Source: UBA168 sp011055275 (GTDB taxonomy: Archaea; Thermoproteota; Thermoprotei_A; Marsarchaeales; UBA168). From it: a stretch of 64,000 nt of DNA. The DNA lies in assembly GCA_046635845.1 (NCBI GenBank), contig JAQQXN010000001.1; one strand, given 5' to 3'. The position numbers and the translations under genes were made by a program. This document shows, piece by piece, positions 35,641-43,499 of this stretch. Below the pieces are notes generated by a model, which was given only the letters and a program-made list of their open reading frames with translations, made no database searches and was not told the origin of the DNA. Within the stretch, counting starts at the first letter, position 1; each line of letters begins with the position of its first letter.

Positions 35641-35820
35641 CCCTGAGCGATCCCCTTCCCTAAGGGTGACGCTCGTCGGTCAAGGACGACGGCAAGTAAA
35701 GAAGGCCTTGTTAGGTATAAGAAAAGGTGAATGCTCCGCTACGACATTGGCCTCGCTGACGAAGTCTTGGTTAGGTATAAGAAAGGGTGAAAGCTCCGCG
35801 GTCAAGGAACGGTCCTCGCC
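35641..35820. repeat. Degenerate 60-bp tandem repeats
   Basis: Bases 35701-35739 and 35761-35799 match at 34 of 39 positions (core TTAGGTATAAGAAA then GGTGAA and GCTCCGC), exactly 60 apart. A weaker third unit lies at about 35660-35690 (AAGGGTGACGCTCGTCGGTCAAGG). They fill most of the 325-base gap between two glycosyltransferase genes. No gene is seen there. Confidence 0.65.
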
Positions 35821-36947
35821 GGATCGCCCCTTCCCCCCGCGACAGTCAGCAGGACCCTCTCGAACTCGGCCGCGGTCGCGTCCCAGTCGAACCTCTTGGA
35901 GAACCGCCTTGCCTCCATCCCCATCCTTTCGGCCAGCGAGCGATCCGATGAGAGGGCGGCCACCCTCTCGGAGAGGGCGCTCGCGTCTCCGAAGGGCACT
36001 AGGAAGCCGGTCCTCCCGTCCTCGACCACCTCCCTCATGGGCCCCTGGTCGTAGGCCACGGTCGGTGTGCCCGATGCCGCCGCCTCGACAACGACCAGCC
36101 CGAAGCCCTCAACGGATGAAGTCATGAGGAGGGCCCAGCTCTCCGCGTAAAGGCTGGCCTTTTCCTCCTCGCTTACCCAGCCCTTGAAATCCACGCGGTC
36201 CTCGGCCCCCAGCTCTTTGGCCAGCGCCCTCAAGCGCGAGACCTCGTCGGGGTCGCCTGCCCCTGCCACCGTAAGGCGGGCCCCCCTGACGGCGGATACC
36301 GCCCTGATCGCGTGGTCGGCGTTCTTGTACCTCTTTATCCTGCCGAGCCACAGGAAGGTCGGGGCATCCGCCTTCTTCCCAGGGGAGTACTTGGAGAGGT
36401 CAACGCCCTCGCTGATCACGGTGACCCTTTCCGGACTCACGCCCAGCTTTCTCACTAGGTCGGCCTTGCTGGCCTCCGAGACGGTTACGATCGAGCGGTA
36501 AAGCCTCACCCCCCTCTCGGCTTTTTTGGCTGCCCAGGAAATGGGAAAGGGGAGCTCGCGGTCAAGCACGCCCTGGTGGACGTGGTGGACGATGGCCACG
36601 ACCGGCCTGCGCGCGAAGAGGTTGGAGAAGAACGGGACCGCGTGGGCCACGTCGTCGACGACCACGTCAGCGCGCGATGCCGCCGCGAAGATGGGGGACA
36701 GGGCGTGGAGGGTAAGGGGTCCGCCGTACCTCCTCACGCGGACCCCCTCGATGACCTCCTCGCGAGCTGAGCCGGGCCACCTCTCGCAGAGGAGCGTGAC
36801 GGCGTGCCCCCTGGCCACAAGCCTCTTGCCCACCTCGATGAGGTGGACCTCCGCCCCTCCCGCGCGGGGGTGCTTTGGGTCCCTGTGGTTGATCCAGAGG
36901 ACGTCGAGGGGGCGCCATTTGGGAGGCCCTTGGGAGGAGGTGGACAT
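35802..36947 (-). CDS. GT4-family glycosyltransferase
   Basis: 381 residues, complete two-domain GT-B enzyme. N-terminal WINHRDPKHPRAGGAEVHLIEV (the GGAE acceptor loop), HHVHQGVLDRELP, the donor-domain start TFLWLGRIKRYKN, and SSVEGFGLVVVEAAASGTPTVAYDQGP with the E-x7-E motif. It transfers a nucleotide-sugar residue to a glycan or lipid carrier in the cytoplasm. Minus-strand CCTAAAAGC centred -23 supports ATG 36947. Divergent from the GT2 gene at 37016. Confidence 0.9.
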   Translation of the reverse strand: MSTSSQGPPKWRPLDVLWINHRDPKHPRAGGAEVHLIEVGKRLVARGHAVTLLCERWPGSAREEVIEGVRVRRYGGPLTLHALSPIFAAASRADVVVDDVAHAVPFFSNLFARRPVVAIVHHVHQGVLDRELPFPISWAAKKAERGVRLYRSIVTVSEASKADLVRKLGVSPERVTVISEGVDLSKYSPGKKADAPTFLWLGRIKRYKNADHAIRAVSAVRGARLTVAGAGDPDEVSRLRALAKELGAEDRVDFKGWVSEEEKASLYAESWALLMTSSVEGFGLVVVEAAASGTPTVAYDQGPMREVVEDGRTGFLVPFGDASALSERVAALSSDRSLAERMGMEARRFSKRFDWDATAAEFERVLLTVAGGRGDPARTVP

Positions 36948-37015
36948 AACGCGGGAGGAGGGGCGCTTTTAGGGCTTGCGCGCGATTTGCTTAAATGTCT
37001 TTCCCGGATTACAGC

Positions 37016-37807
37016 GTGAGGCGAGTGAAGGTCTCAGTGGTCATACCTACGCTTAACGCGGCGTCGACGATCGAGAGGGCGCTGCTTTCCGTGAGGGCCT
37101 CGTCGTTGGGCTCTCAGGTAGAGGCGATCGTCGTGGACTCCCTCTCACCGGACGGGACGGCGGCGCTGGCCGAGAAGCACGCAACGGTCATAAGGGTTAA
37201 GGCGGGCAGGTTCGAGGCCCGCGCCATAGGGGCTAGGGAGGCGTCCGGGGAGTTCGTGATGAACATGGATGCCGACCAGGTTCTGGAGCCCACCGCTCTG
37301 GAGAGGGCTTACTCCTCCGGCTACCGCGCGGTTGCCTTTGAGGAGGTGGTGACGGGAAGGGGGATCGTGGCCGCCATGGACTCACTTGACAAGAGGGTCA
37401 TAGGCTCACACGTGGCGGAGAACCTCGACCCGATTAAGGGCTCGATAAAGCCGAGGTTTTACGATAGAGGGGCCCTGATCAGGGCCTACGAGAGGGTGGG
37501 TGATCTAGGTAAGAGGCTGACCGCGTACGAGGACGCCGTGCTCTACTGGGAGGTGAGCCGCGAGGTCCCGACCGCAGGATACGTGGAGAGGGGGATCTAC
37601 CACGCGGAGGACATGGGCCTGATCGAGTACGCCAGGAAGTGGGCGAGGTACGGGAGGAGCGCGAGGGCCCTCAAGGGCACGAAGTACGAGTTCTTCCTGA
37701 GAAACAGGGGGATGAGGATTGGGAGCGTGAGGGAGAGGGCACCGCTCATCGGCCTTGTGGCCCTGAAGGGGTTTTCTTTCGCGCTGGGCTATTACCTTGG
37801 GCGATGA
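37016..37807 (+). CDS. GT2-family glycosyltransferase
   Basis: 263 residues from GTG 37016 (MRRVKVSVVIPTLNAAST). GT-A fold with VVDSLSPDGT and FVMNMDADQVLEP (DxD). The in-frame ATG at 36995 lies inside the TATA box GCTTAAATG (36989-36997), so it cannot start a leaderless message. GTG 37016 is 23 bases from the box centre and is preferred. A hydrophobic C-terminus (LIGLVALKGFSFALGYYL) may attach it to the membrane. Part of the glycan-assembly block. Confidence 0.85.
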   Translation: MRRVKVSVVIPTLNAASTIERALLSVRASSLGSQVEAIVVDSLSPDGTAALAEKHATVIRVKAGRFEARAIGAREASGEFVMNMDADQVLEPTALERAYSSGYRAVAFEEVVTGRGIVAAMDSLDKRVIGSHVAENLDPIKGSIKPRFYDRGALIRAYERVGDLGKRLTAYEDAVLYWEVSREVPTAGYVERGIYHAEDMGLIEYARKWARYGRSARALKGTKYEFFLRNRGMRIGSVRERAPLIGLVALKGFSFALGYYLGR

Positions 37808-37945
37808 AAAGCGCGGAGGTAGCGGACTTTAGCAGCGGTCTTGTGACGCCAAAAGGTTGCGCAACCGCAGAGCTCGGAAAGCGGAGAGAACGGAAGGGAT
37901 TGAGGTAGGGATGAAGAAAGAACCGGGAGGAAAGGTTGGGCGCGA

Positions 37946-37968
37946 AAGGCGGCAAGGCCTTTTTCTTA
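37946..37968 (+). terminator. Hairpin plus T-tract
   Basis: AAAGGC-GGCAAG-GCCTTT followed by TTC and TT after the GT2 gene looks like a weak intrinsic terminator. Confidence 0.35.
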
Positions 37969-38052
37969 TGGCCCGCAGGATTGGCCTATATGAGACCCAG
38001 GTGGCCGAAAGGGCGCAGCGAAAGCTATTTTAGCGCCCATCGGAGTTACGCC

Positions 38053-38118
38053 ATGAAAGCGCTTATTACGGGCATAACTAGCCTTTATCTGCACCCTAAC
38101 GGACGAGATCTTTGGTGA
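38053..38118 (+). CDS. 21-residue leader ORF duplicated from the start of the downstream gene
   Basis: ATG 38053 encodes MKALITGITSLYLHPNGRDLW and ends in TGA at 38116-38118, overlapping the GTG start of the dehydratase gene (GTGA). Its first 27 bases copy the first bases of that gene (38115 on) with three or four differences. CTATTTTAGC at 38024-38033 lies about 25 bases upstream, so it would be translated leaderlessly. It may be a relic of a 62-bp tandem duplication or a functional coupling/attenuation ORF. Confidence 0.5.
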   Translation: MKALITGITSLYLHPNGRDLW

Positions 38119-39140
38119 AAGCGCTCATTACGGGCATAACCGGTCAGGACGGCTACTTCTTATCTCAGTTCCTCCTGTCAAAGGGCTATGAGGTATACGG
38201 CGTAGTGAGGAGGAACTCCTCGAGGAGCCGCGGGAACCTCTCCCTTCTCCCTGAGGGCTTGAGGGATCAGATAAGGCTCCTCGAGGGGGACGTTACGGAC
38301 ACGAACTTCATGAACAAAGCCCTTTCTGACGTTAAGCCCGACGAGCTCTACCACCTGGCGGCCCAGTCCTTTGTGGCCTACAGCCTCGCCGACCCCTCCT
38401 TCACCTACGACGTGAACATAGGGGGCACGCTGAACGCGGTCAACGCGGTGAGGGACTACTCCCCGCGCACGAGGCTCTACTACGCCGCCACGTCCGAGCT
38501 GTTCGGGAAGCCCGAGCAGGTCGCTCAGAACGAGCAGACCCCGTTTCGCCCGAGGAGCCCGTACGCCATCTCCAAGCTCGCTGGTTACTGGACCGTGAAG
38601 GTCTACAGGGAGGCATACGGCCTGTTCGCTTGCAACGGCATCCTCTTCAACCACGAGAGCGAGGTGAGGGGGCCAGAGTTCGTAACCAGGAAGATATCGC
38701 TGGGGGTGGCGAGGATCGCGAGGGGATCGAGGGAGCCCATAGTTTTAGGAAACCTCGGCGCGGTGAAGGACTGGGGGTACGCCAAGGACTACGTGGAGGG
38801 GATGTGGATGATGCTCCAGCAGGGGAAGCCGGACGACTACGTGCTGGGGACGGGGGAGGCGCACATGGTGAGGGAGTTCGCGACTGAGGCCTTCAGGGTG
38901 GCAGGGATCACGGTGAGGTGGGAGGGGGAGGGGCTTGACGAGGTAGGCCTATCGGAGGACGGCCGCGTTCTCGTTAGGGTCAGCAAGGAGTTCTTCAGGC
39001 CCCTTGAGGCGGACAACTTCGTTGCAGATTACTCGAAGGCCAAGGAGAAGCTGGGATGGAGGCCGAAGACGAGCTTCAAGGAGCTGGTGAAAATAATGGT
39101 CGAGCATGACATGAAGGCCGCGGCGCAAGGAAGGGCATAG
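38115..39140 (+). CDS. gmd: GDP-mannose 4,6-dehydratase
   Basis: 341 residues from GTG 38115. TGITGQDGYFLSQ (cofactor loop), VVRRNSSRSRGN, AATSELFGKPE (catalytic Thr/Ser-Glu), YAISKLAGYW (YxxxK), NHESEVRGPEFVTRKI and RPLEADNFVADYSKAKEKLGW are diagnostic of GMD. It converts GDP-mannose to GDP-4-keto-6-deoxymannose, precursor of GDP-fucose or GDP-rhamnose. It supplies nucleotide sugar for the glycosyltransferases around it. TTG 38112 is a possible alternative start. CCTTTATCTG near 38091 is the proximal TATA box, and a second promoter lies ahead of the leader ORF. Confidence 0.93.
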   Translation: MKALITGITGQDGYFLSQFLLSKGYEVYGVVRRNSSRSRGNLSLLPEGLRDQIRLLEGDVTDTNFMNKALSDVKPDELYHLAAQSFVAYSLADPSFTYDVNIGGTLNAVNAVRDYSPRTRLYYAATSELFGKPEQVAQNEQTPFRPRSPYAISKLAGYWTVKVYREAYGLFACNGILFNHESEVRGPEFVTRKISLGVARIARGSREPIVLGNLGAVKDWGYAKDYVEGMWMMLQQGKPDDYVLGTGEAHMVREFATEAFRVAGITVRWEGEGLDEVGLSEDGRVLVRVSKEFFRPLEADNFVADYSKAKEKLGWRPKTSFKELVKIMVEHDMKAAAQGRA

Positions 39141-39190
39141 GCTCGGAAAAGCACGAGCTCCCCCTTAGGGATGGCGCGAGCCTTATTATC

Positions 39191-39206
39191 GCTCACCTAG
39201 GTGAGC
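39191..39206. promoter_or_regulatory. 16-bp perfect palindrome at a glycosyltransferase promoter
   Basis: GCTCACCTAGGTGAGC lies between a TATA-like CCTTATTATC (39181-39190) and ATG 39210, where it would cover the transcription start. A repressor operator is the simplest reading. Confidence 0.5.
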
Positions 39207-39209
39207 TAA

Positions 39210-39790
39210 ATGAGGCCGAAAAAAGCCAACCGTGGCGATCATAAACTACATGGATATCCTCAACCCATTGAGCGGGAGAGCCGAGCGCTATTGCCATGAG
39301 ATGGCTAAGAGGCTCGGGCGGACGGATACAACGTGGTTTTTATGAGCGCTGGATTCCTAGGGGGAAGAAGGAGGAGCGCTACGAGGGCTACGTCATTAGG
39401 TAACGTCAGGACCGTTTACTTCTTGGGGCTACTTGAGCTGCTCAGGGTGAAGGGGCTCGCGCTAATCTTTGAGTCGATAAACGCCATACCCTTTCTTTTC
39501 ACCGTCCTCTTTCCGGTCAGGAAGGTTAGGATGGTCCACCGCGTGGTGACCTGCGATGCCATAAAGATGAGGGTAGGAAGCGGCGTCCTCTTGAGGGCTG
39601 TCAATTTTCTCCAGCTTTACGTGGCCCCGGCAATCTGTCGCTCGAAGGTCGTAACGAACGCAAATTCAACGGCGCGCGAGCTGCGCGCGCTGGGCTACGA
39701 GGACGTCAGCGTGGTGAGGACGGGCGTCAATTTCCCGGCGCGCAGCGCCATCGAGAACAAGGAGAAACTCGTCGTGATACCGATTTGCGC
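39210..39790 (+). pseudogene. GT4-family glycosyltransferase, frameshifted and truncated
   Basis: The homology passes through several frames. MRPKKPTVAIINYMDILNPLSG needs one A fewer in the A6 run at 39219-39224. AERYCHEMAKRLG..DGYNVVFMSAGF needs an extra base near 39314, and GGKKEERYEGYVIR an extra G near 39365. An intact stretch follows (VRTVYFLGLLELLRVKGLALIFESINAIPF to NSTARELRALGYEDVSVVRTGVN), then homology ends. The donor-binding half is missing, so the gene is dead even if the frameshifts are sequence errors. Matches the N-terminal half of GT4 enzymes. Confidence 0.75.
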
Positions 39791-40001
39791 GTGGACGGGA
39801 GGTCGTTGCGACCGCGATCCAATACGTCGGCGCCCGGTTGCCAAGGGGTCAGGTGCTGTTTTCGCTCTCCGGCTCGGCGCTTGGGTTTGTTCCTGCGCGC
39901 GATGTCTCGCTCAGGCACACGAGGGATCCTTTACCAAATTGCATAAAATCGCGCGGCTGACCGATCCCCTTGTCGTCGCTTTGGGTTTAACTTACCACCG
40001 T

Positions 40002-41459
40002 TTACCGCCTTCCAAGCGGCCTGCACTCATCTAGCATCTTCTTTGCCTCCTCTATCCTAGCCTTCATGCCATCGAAGGCGTCCAGCAGCTTCTGGGAGTC
40101 TGGCAACAGCGGCTTCACTGAATAGCGGGCGTTCTTCTTGGCGGCACCGCCCCATATCCATGCAAATGCCTCCAAGTTTCTAACGAGGTTGGAGGCCTTA
40201 GTCGCGAAGTTGTGGTCACTGGCCTTGAGGAAGCAGGGCGTCGAGGATGGAAGGTGGGCCAGCTCGGAAATAATTGATGACCTCTGCCTCAGAAGGTAAC
40301 GGGCGTAGTGCTCCATTATCACGAGTGCCGCGTAGTGCGCCAAATCCTCCTTGTTCACGGTTGAGGACGAGAACTTGCTCTTCTCGAGCGCCTTCAAGAC
40401 CTCATCTGCCGTTGCCGCCACGTTGGGGACGAGCATGAATTCTGGCGGGTTGGTCCCCATCAGCCATGCCAATGCGCCGTTCCCCAAGATGTTGCCCAAA
40501 AGGGGATCGTTCCTCGCCGTCAGCACAAGCGAGATGGCGTCTTCATACTCCTCCATGTATCCCTGAAGCTTCTCGGCCCTTTCCTTCTCCGCTTTCAGCT
40601 CTTGCTCCAGCTCGGCATTGTCCTCCTGCAGCTGGGAGTTCCTCTGCTGCAGGTCTTCTTTCTCGTCGCTCAGTTGCTTTACCTTCACGTTCATCTCTTG
40701 TTTTAGCTCCTTAAGGTCCTGGTCGCGGCTTTGAAGGGCATTGCGCAGCTGCGCGTTCTTGGAGCTCAGCGCTTCCAACGTGGTTTTCAGCTCAGCGTTC
40801 TCAATTCTCAGCGTGGGGACTTTCATGCCCTCATCGACGAGCCCCTTCAGCTTATCGACGTACTTCTGCACCCAAGCCCTCAAGTCCTCGGAGCCGAGTG
40901 AGGCTACCCTTTTCAGCTCTTCCTCGTCCGCCACGAGACGCAGGAAGGAGTCGTAGAAGATCTTTCCCAGCGCCACGTAGTTGACGGCCCCGCCCCCTCC
41001 CGCCCCTTTATGAGCGCGGATGAGGTGGGACTTGTCGCCGTCCCTCACGAACCTAGCGGTCTCCGCGCTCTGCGGGAAGAAGGAGGCGTGCTCCCTCCTC
41101 ACATATGGGTCGCGGAGCGAGTAGTTCAAGAGAAGGGCGCTGGCGAGGACGTTCACGGATTCCCTAGCTCTGCTCGCCCTCTCCCTCAGCCTGACGTAGG
41201 CCTCTTTGGGCAGGTCAATCGGGACGCTGTACTCCCTTGACGCGTACGATATCATCCTCCTTTCACGGGAAAGCAGGCCGCCGTCCGCTTCCTCGGATAT
41301 GAGCCTCGCGAGGAGGTCGCGGAGGTAGGAGCGGAGGCTTAGGCGCTTCCCCTCGCCCGCCCCTTTTTCGTGGGGCGGCGCGCGCACCTCGGCCTCGAGC
41401 GCCTTCCTCACGTGCTCGGGAACGTACACGGAAACGGTCACGTTGGCGCCTTCAGCCAT
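40002..41459 (-). CDS. Double ribbon-helix-helix, coiled-coil DNA-binding protein of unknown function
   Basis: 485 residues. Two ribbon-helix-helix-like segments occur: VTVSVYVPEHVRKALEAEV + SLRSYLRDLLARL (5-55) and YSVPIDLPKEAYVRLRERA + SVNVLASALLL (73-112). A long coiled coil follows (~215-305, ENAELKTTLEALSSKNAQL, LQEDNAELEQELKAEKERA), then a mostly helical C-terminal domain with W residues (FAWIWGGAAKKNARY). Not a known family to me. Minus-strand GTTAAAAGT at -23 and four 21-bp repeats lie upstream. The layout (DNA-binding head, coiled coil, own repeats) suggests a partition/segregation or structural DNA protein of an integrated element. Confidence 0.78.
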   Translation of the reverse strand: MAEGANVTVSVYVPEHVRKALEAEVRAPPHEKGAGEGKRLSLRSYLRDLLARLISEEADGGLLSRERRMISYASREYSVPIDLPKEAYVRLRERASRARESVNVLASALLLNYSLRDPYVRREHASFFPQSAETARFVRDGDKSHLIRAHKGAGGGGAVNYVALGKIFYDSFLRLVADEEELKRVASLGSEDLRAWVQKYVDKLKGLVDEGMKVPTLRIENAELKTTLEALSSKNAQLRNALQSRDQDLKELKQEMNVKVKQLSDEKEDLQQRNSQLQEDNAELEQELKAEKERAEKLQGYMEEYEDAISLVLTARNDPLLGNILGNGALAWLMGTNPPEFMLVPNVAATADEVLKALEKSKFSSSTVNKEDLAHYAALVIMEHYARYLLRQRSSIISELAHLPSSTPCFLKASDHNFATKASNLVRNLEAFAWIWGGAAKKNARYSVKPLLPDSQKLLDAFDGMKARIEEAKKMLDECRPLGRR

Positions 41460-41476
41460 AAGAATGCCTGCGCTGG

Positions 41477-41605
41477 ACTTTTAACGATATCTCGAATACT
41501 AGTAAACGCAAAACGAATATTAGCGAAAGTAAAAGGAATACTAGCCGAGGAAAAACGAACACTAGCGGAGAAAAAGGGCTTACGTGCGCACTTTTAACGA
41601 TATCT
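41477..41605. repeat. Four 21-bp tandem repeats bracketed by 16-bp direct repeats
   Basis: Units at 41493-41513, 41514-41534, 41535-41555 and 41556-41576 share CGAATACTAGCG-N-A-N-G-N-AAAA, exactly 21 bp (two helical turns) each. ACTTTTAACGATATCT occurs unchanged at 41477-41492 and 41590-41605 on either side. The left copy contains the TATA box of the RHH gene. The array lies at about -34 to -117 from its start. Confidence 0.85.
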
Positions 41606-42220
41606 TGAAGCCCTGCCTTATCGCAAGACGCGCCTTCCCAGTTTGGTTCCCCAGAGCGGTTTTGGCCGCGAGGAGGGCTTCCTCGCGCGGGCCAGGCGTG
41701 CGCCTGCTGGCTTCGCGAGAAGCGCGTCGGACTTTTCTCTTGCCAAGGGTGTCCCAAATTTCGGCTTTAGGGCCAATCGATGTTCTAGCGGCTTCCCGCA
41801 AGGGCAGGGGTTCCAACGCCACGAGGTCAGGGAGGGAAGGGAAACCCAGTCCGGGTTGTAGAAGCGCCTTGCGAAAGCGAGCTTAAGAACCTTTAAGAGA
41901 GCTTAAGAAAGCGGAGAAATTCTCGGATTTGCGGTCGACAACTTTTGAAAAATTTGAGTCCCGCGCCCGCTTTTCCGAGGTCATTCATGAAGGGATTCAT
42001 GAGCTGTTTAAGAAAGTTTAAGCAATTTAAGGAAAGCCAGCGATCAAAAAATCTGCGTATAGGGTGGTGCATGCGCCCTTCCACGCTTGGCCTTTCTGCG
42101 GAAAATGGGGCCGCTGGCGGCTTATTCACGTTTATTCCCACCCAAGCAACCCTCCCAGCTCGCTCCCAGCTCGCGACGTAGCGCGGGGAAGAGACGTCAG
42201 CAGTTGACGTCTCCTTCCCT
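41606..42220. other. Non-coding stretch with an inverted repeat
   Basis: No gene recognised. GAGACGTCA (42191-42199) and TGACGTCTC (42205-42213) form a perfect 9-bp inverted repeat. TTAAGAAAG-type short repeats occur near 41880-41910 and 42005-42030. Confidence 0.4.
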
Positions 42221-42345
42221 GTGAAGGCAGGTGTTACCTCCATACTCATAGTCACTGGCAAGGAAAACGCGGGAGCCTTCCTTGACCTCCTGGGCTCGGG
42301 GAAGGACTTCGGAGCCCGCTTTCAGTTCGCGCTCCAGGAGGAAGA
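42221..42345 (+). pseudogene. Internal fragment of glucose-1-phosphate nucleotidyltransferase (RmlA type)
   Basis: VKAGVTSILIVTGKENAGAF and LLGSGKDFGARFQFALQEEE are the recognisable central part (about residues 35-80) of archaeal RmlA-like enzymes. The rest is missing: the frame runs straight into an IS relic. A separate N-terminal fragment lies at 47187. Confidence 0.7.
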
Positions 42346-42570
42346 AAGGATGAAATCAGGAGGTATCACGCGCTGGGATATAACATATGGAAGGAAAAGA
42401 CTAGTTAAGGAAAGCGCTGAGCCATCGAGGGTTTTTGCGATGAAGAGGAAGTTCGGCGACGATACTACCTCTAGGAAGCTCCAAACGCTCACGGCAGAGC
42501 CCGTTCACAGGGCGTTGGTGTGAAACTGGGCAGCCTGCTACCTTGGGCGAGGCGCGAAATAAGAACGACA
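42346..42570 (+). pseudogene. 3' relic of an IS5-type transposase (copy B)
   Basis: GATGAAATCAGGAGGTATCACGCGC aligns with 44205-44229, and MKRKFGDDTTSRKLQTLTAE (42440-42500) with 44298-44358 of copy A at DNA level. Only the C-terminal part of the transposase remains, with several indels. Together with copy A it flanks the FkbM gene. Confidence 0.75.
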
Positions 42571-42587
42571 TGAGACGAAAGATGGAT

Positions 42588-43364
42588 TTATTGGACAGCG
42601 CGTTTTCTAGCGTACACCACCCTGAGTGGGGAGTCGGGTGAAAAAATCAGTAATTTCCCGTGGAGACTGATGAACCTTAACGCATTCCTTAAGGCAAACC
42701 ATGAGCTCTTCGTTTCGGCGTCGAGCAGGGAAGGCATGTGCAGCAGCGCGTTCTTAGCGGTTCTCATTGCTAATTGATTGTTCCCGAAGTACTCCACTTT
42801 AAACCCGAGTTGCTCGAGATACGGCGGTATCTCCTTTGCGTTTTCGCCGTGCAGCTCCATCGCTATCTCCCTCACATGATTTATGTACTTCCCTTTCAGC
42901 GCGTACTTTTCAGCTCCCTCGATGTCCATCTTGACCACGCTCACGCTGCGCCCAAGCTCGGCCAGCATGTCATCAACTGTTACGGCTTCCACGACGACCC
43001 CTTCGCTGGCTATATGGGATGCGAATCCCTCATCGGCCAGCTTTAGCATTCCGGGCTCCTTCCAGAGCGCCTTGTTGACGAGGGTGACGTTCTTCAAGCC
43101 GTTTGCCTCGACGTTTTTCTTCAGCAGTTCGAAGTTCCTGGGAATCGGTTCCACCGCTATGACCTCCCTTGCCTTTTTCGCGGCCTTCACCGTGAAGTCC
43201 CCGACGTACGCTCCCGCATCGAGCACCACGTCAGAGGGCCTGATCTTAAGTGAGTCGTACTCGCCCGCTAGATACCTCTCGTAAAGCATCAACTCGCCAC
43301 CCCTCGGTATGTACAGGGTGAGCTGGCCCCAGTGGTATTTCTGCGGTGTTTCGGGCTTTTGCAC
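42588..43364 (-). CDS. FkbM-family SAM-dependent methyltransferase
   Basis: 258 residues. SAM-binding VVLDAGAYVGDFTVKAAKK, VIAVEPIPRNFELLKKNVEANGLKNV and the FkbM signature VVKMDIEGAEKYAL are intact. FkbM enzymes O-methylate sugars or small molecules, fitting surface-glycan decoration. GTG 43364 has minus-strand CTTTTTAATC centred -23, so it is leaderless. The gene lies between two relics of the same IS, as in a decayed composite element. Confidence 0.87.
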   Translation of the reverse strand: MQKPETPQKYHWGQLTLYIPRGGELMLYERYLAGEYDSLKIRPSDVVLDAGAYVGDFTVKAAKKAREVIAVEPIPRNFELLKKNVEANGLKNVTLVNKALWKEPGMLKLADEGFASHIASEGVVVEAVTVDDMLAELGRSVSVVKMDIEGAEKYALKGKYINHVREIAMELHGENAKEIPPYLEQLGFKVEYFGNNQLAMRTAKNALLHMPSLLDAETKSSWFALRNALRFISLHGKLLIFSPDSPLRVVYARKRAVQ

Positions 43365-43452
43365 GCGGTGATACGTCTTGCGATTAAAAAGGTTTCGGTA
43401 TGAATAGATTGTTGCATAATTCCAGAGAGAACTTTCAACACGTAAGATAAGT

Positions 43453-43498
43453 AGTGGTTAGAGCCACAAGGTTATGGCGACTAGGAGCTCTAACCACT
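43453..43498. repeat. 12-bp perfect inverted repeat
   Basis: AGTGGTTAGAGC (43453-43464) and GCTCTAACCACT (43487-43498) with a 22-base loop. It lies just before IS relic A and may be an IS-associated structure or target hairpin. Confidence 0.6.
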
Positions 43499-43499
43499 G

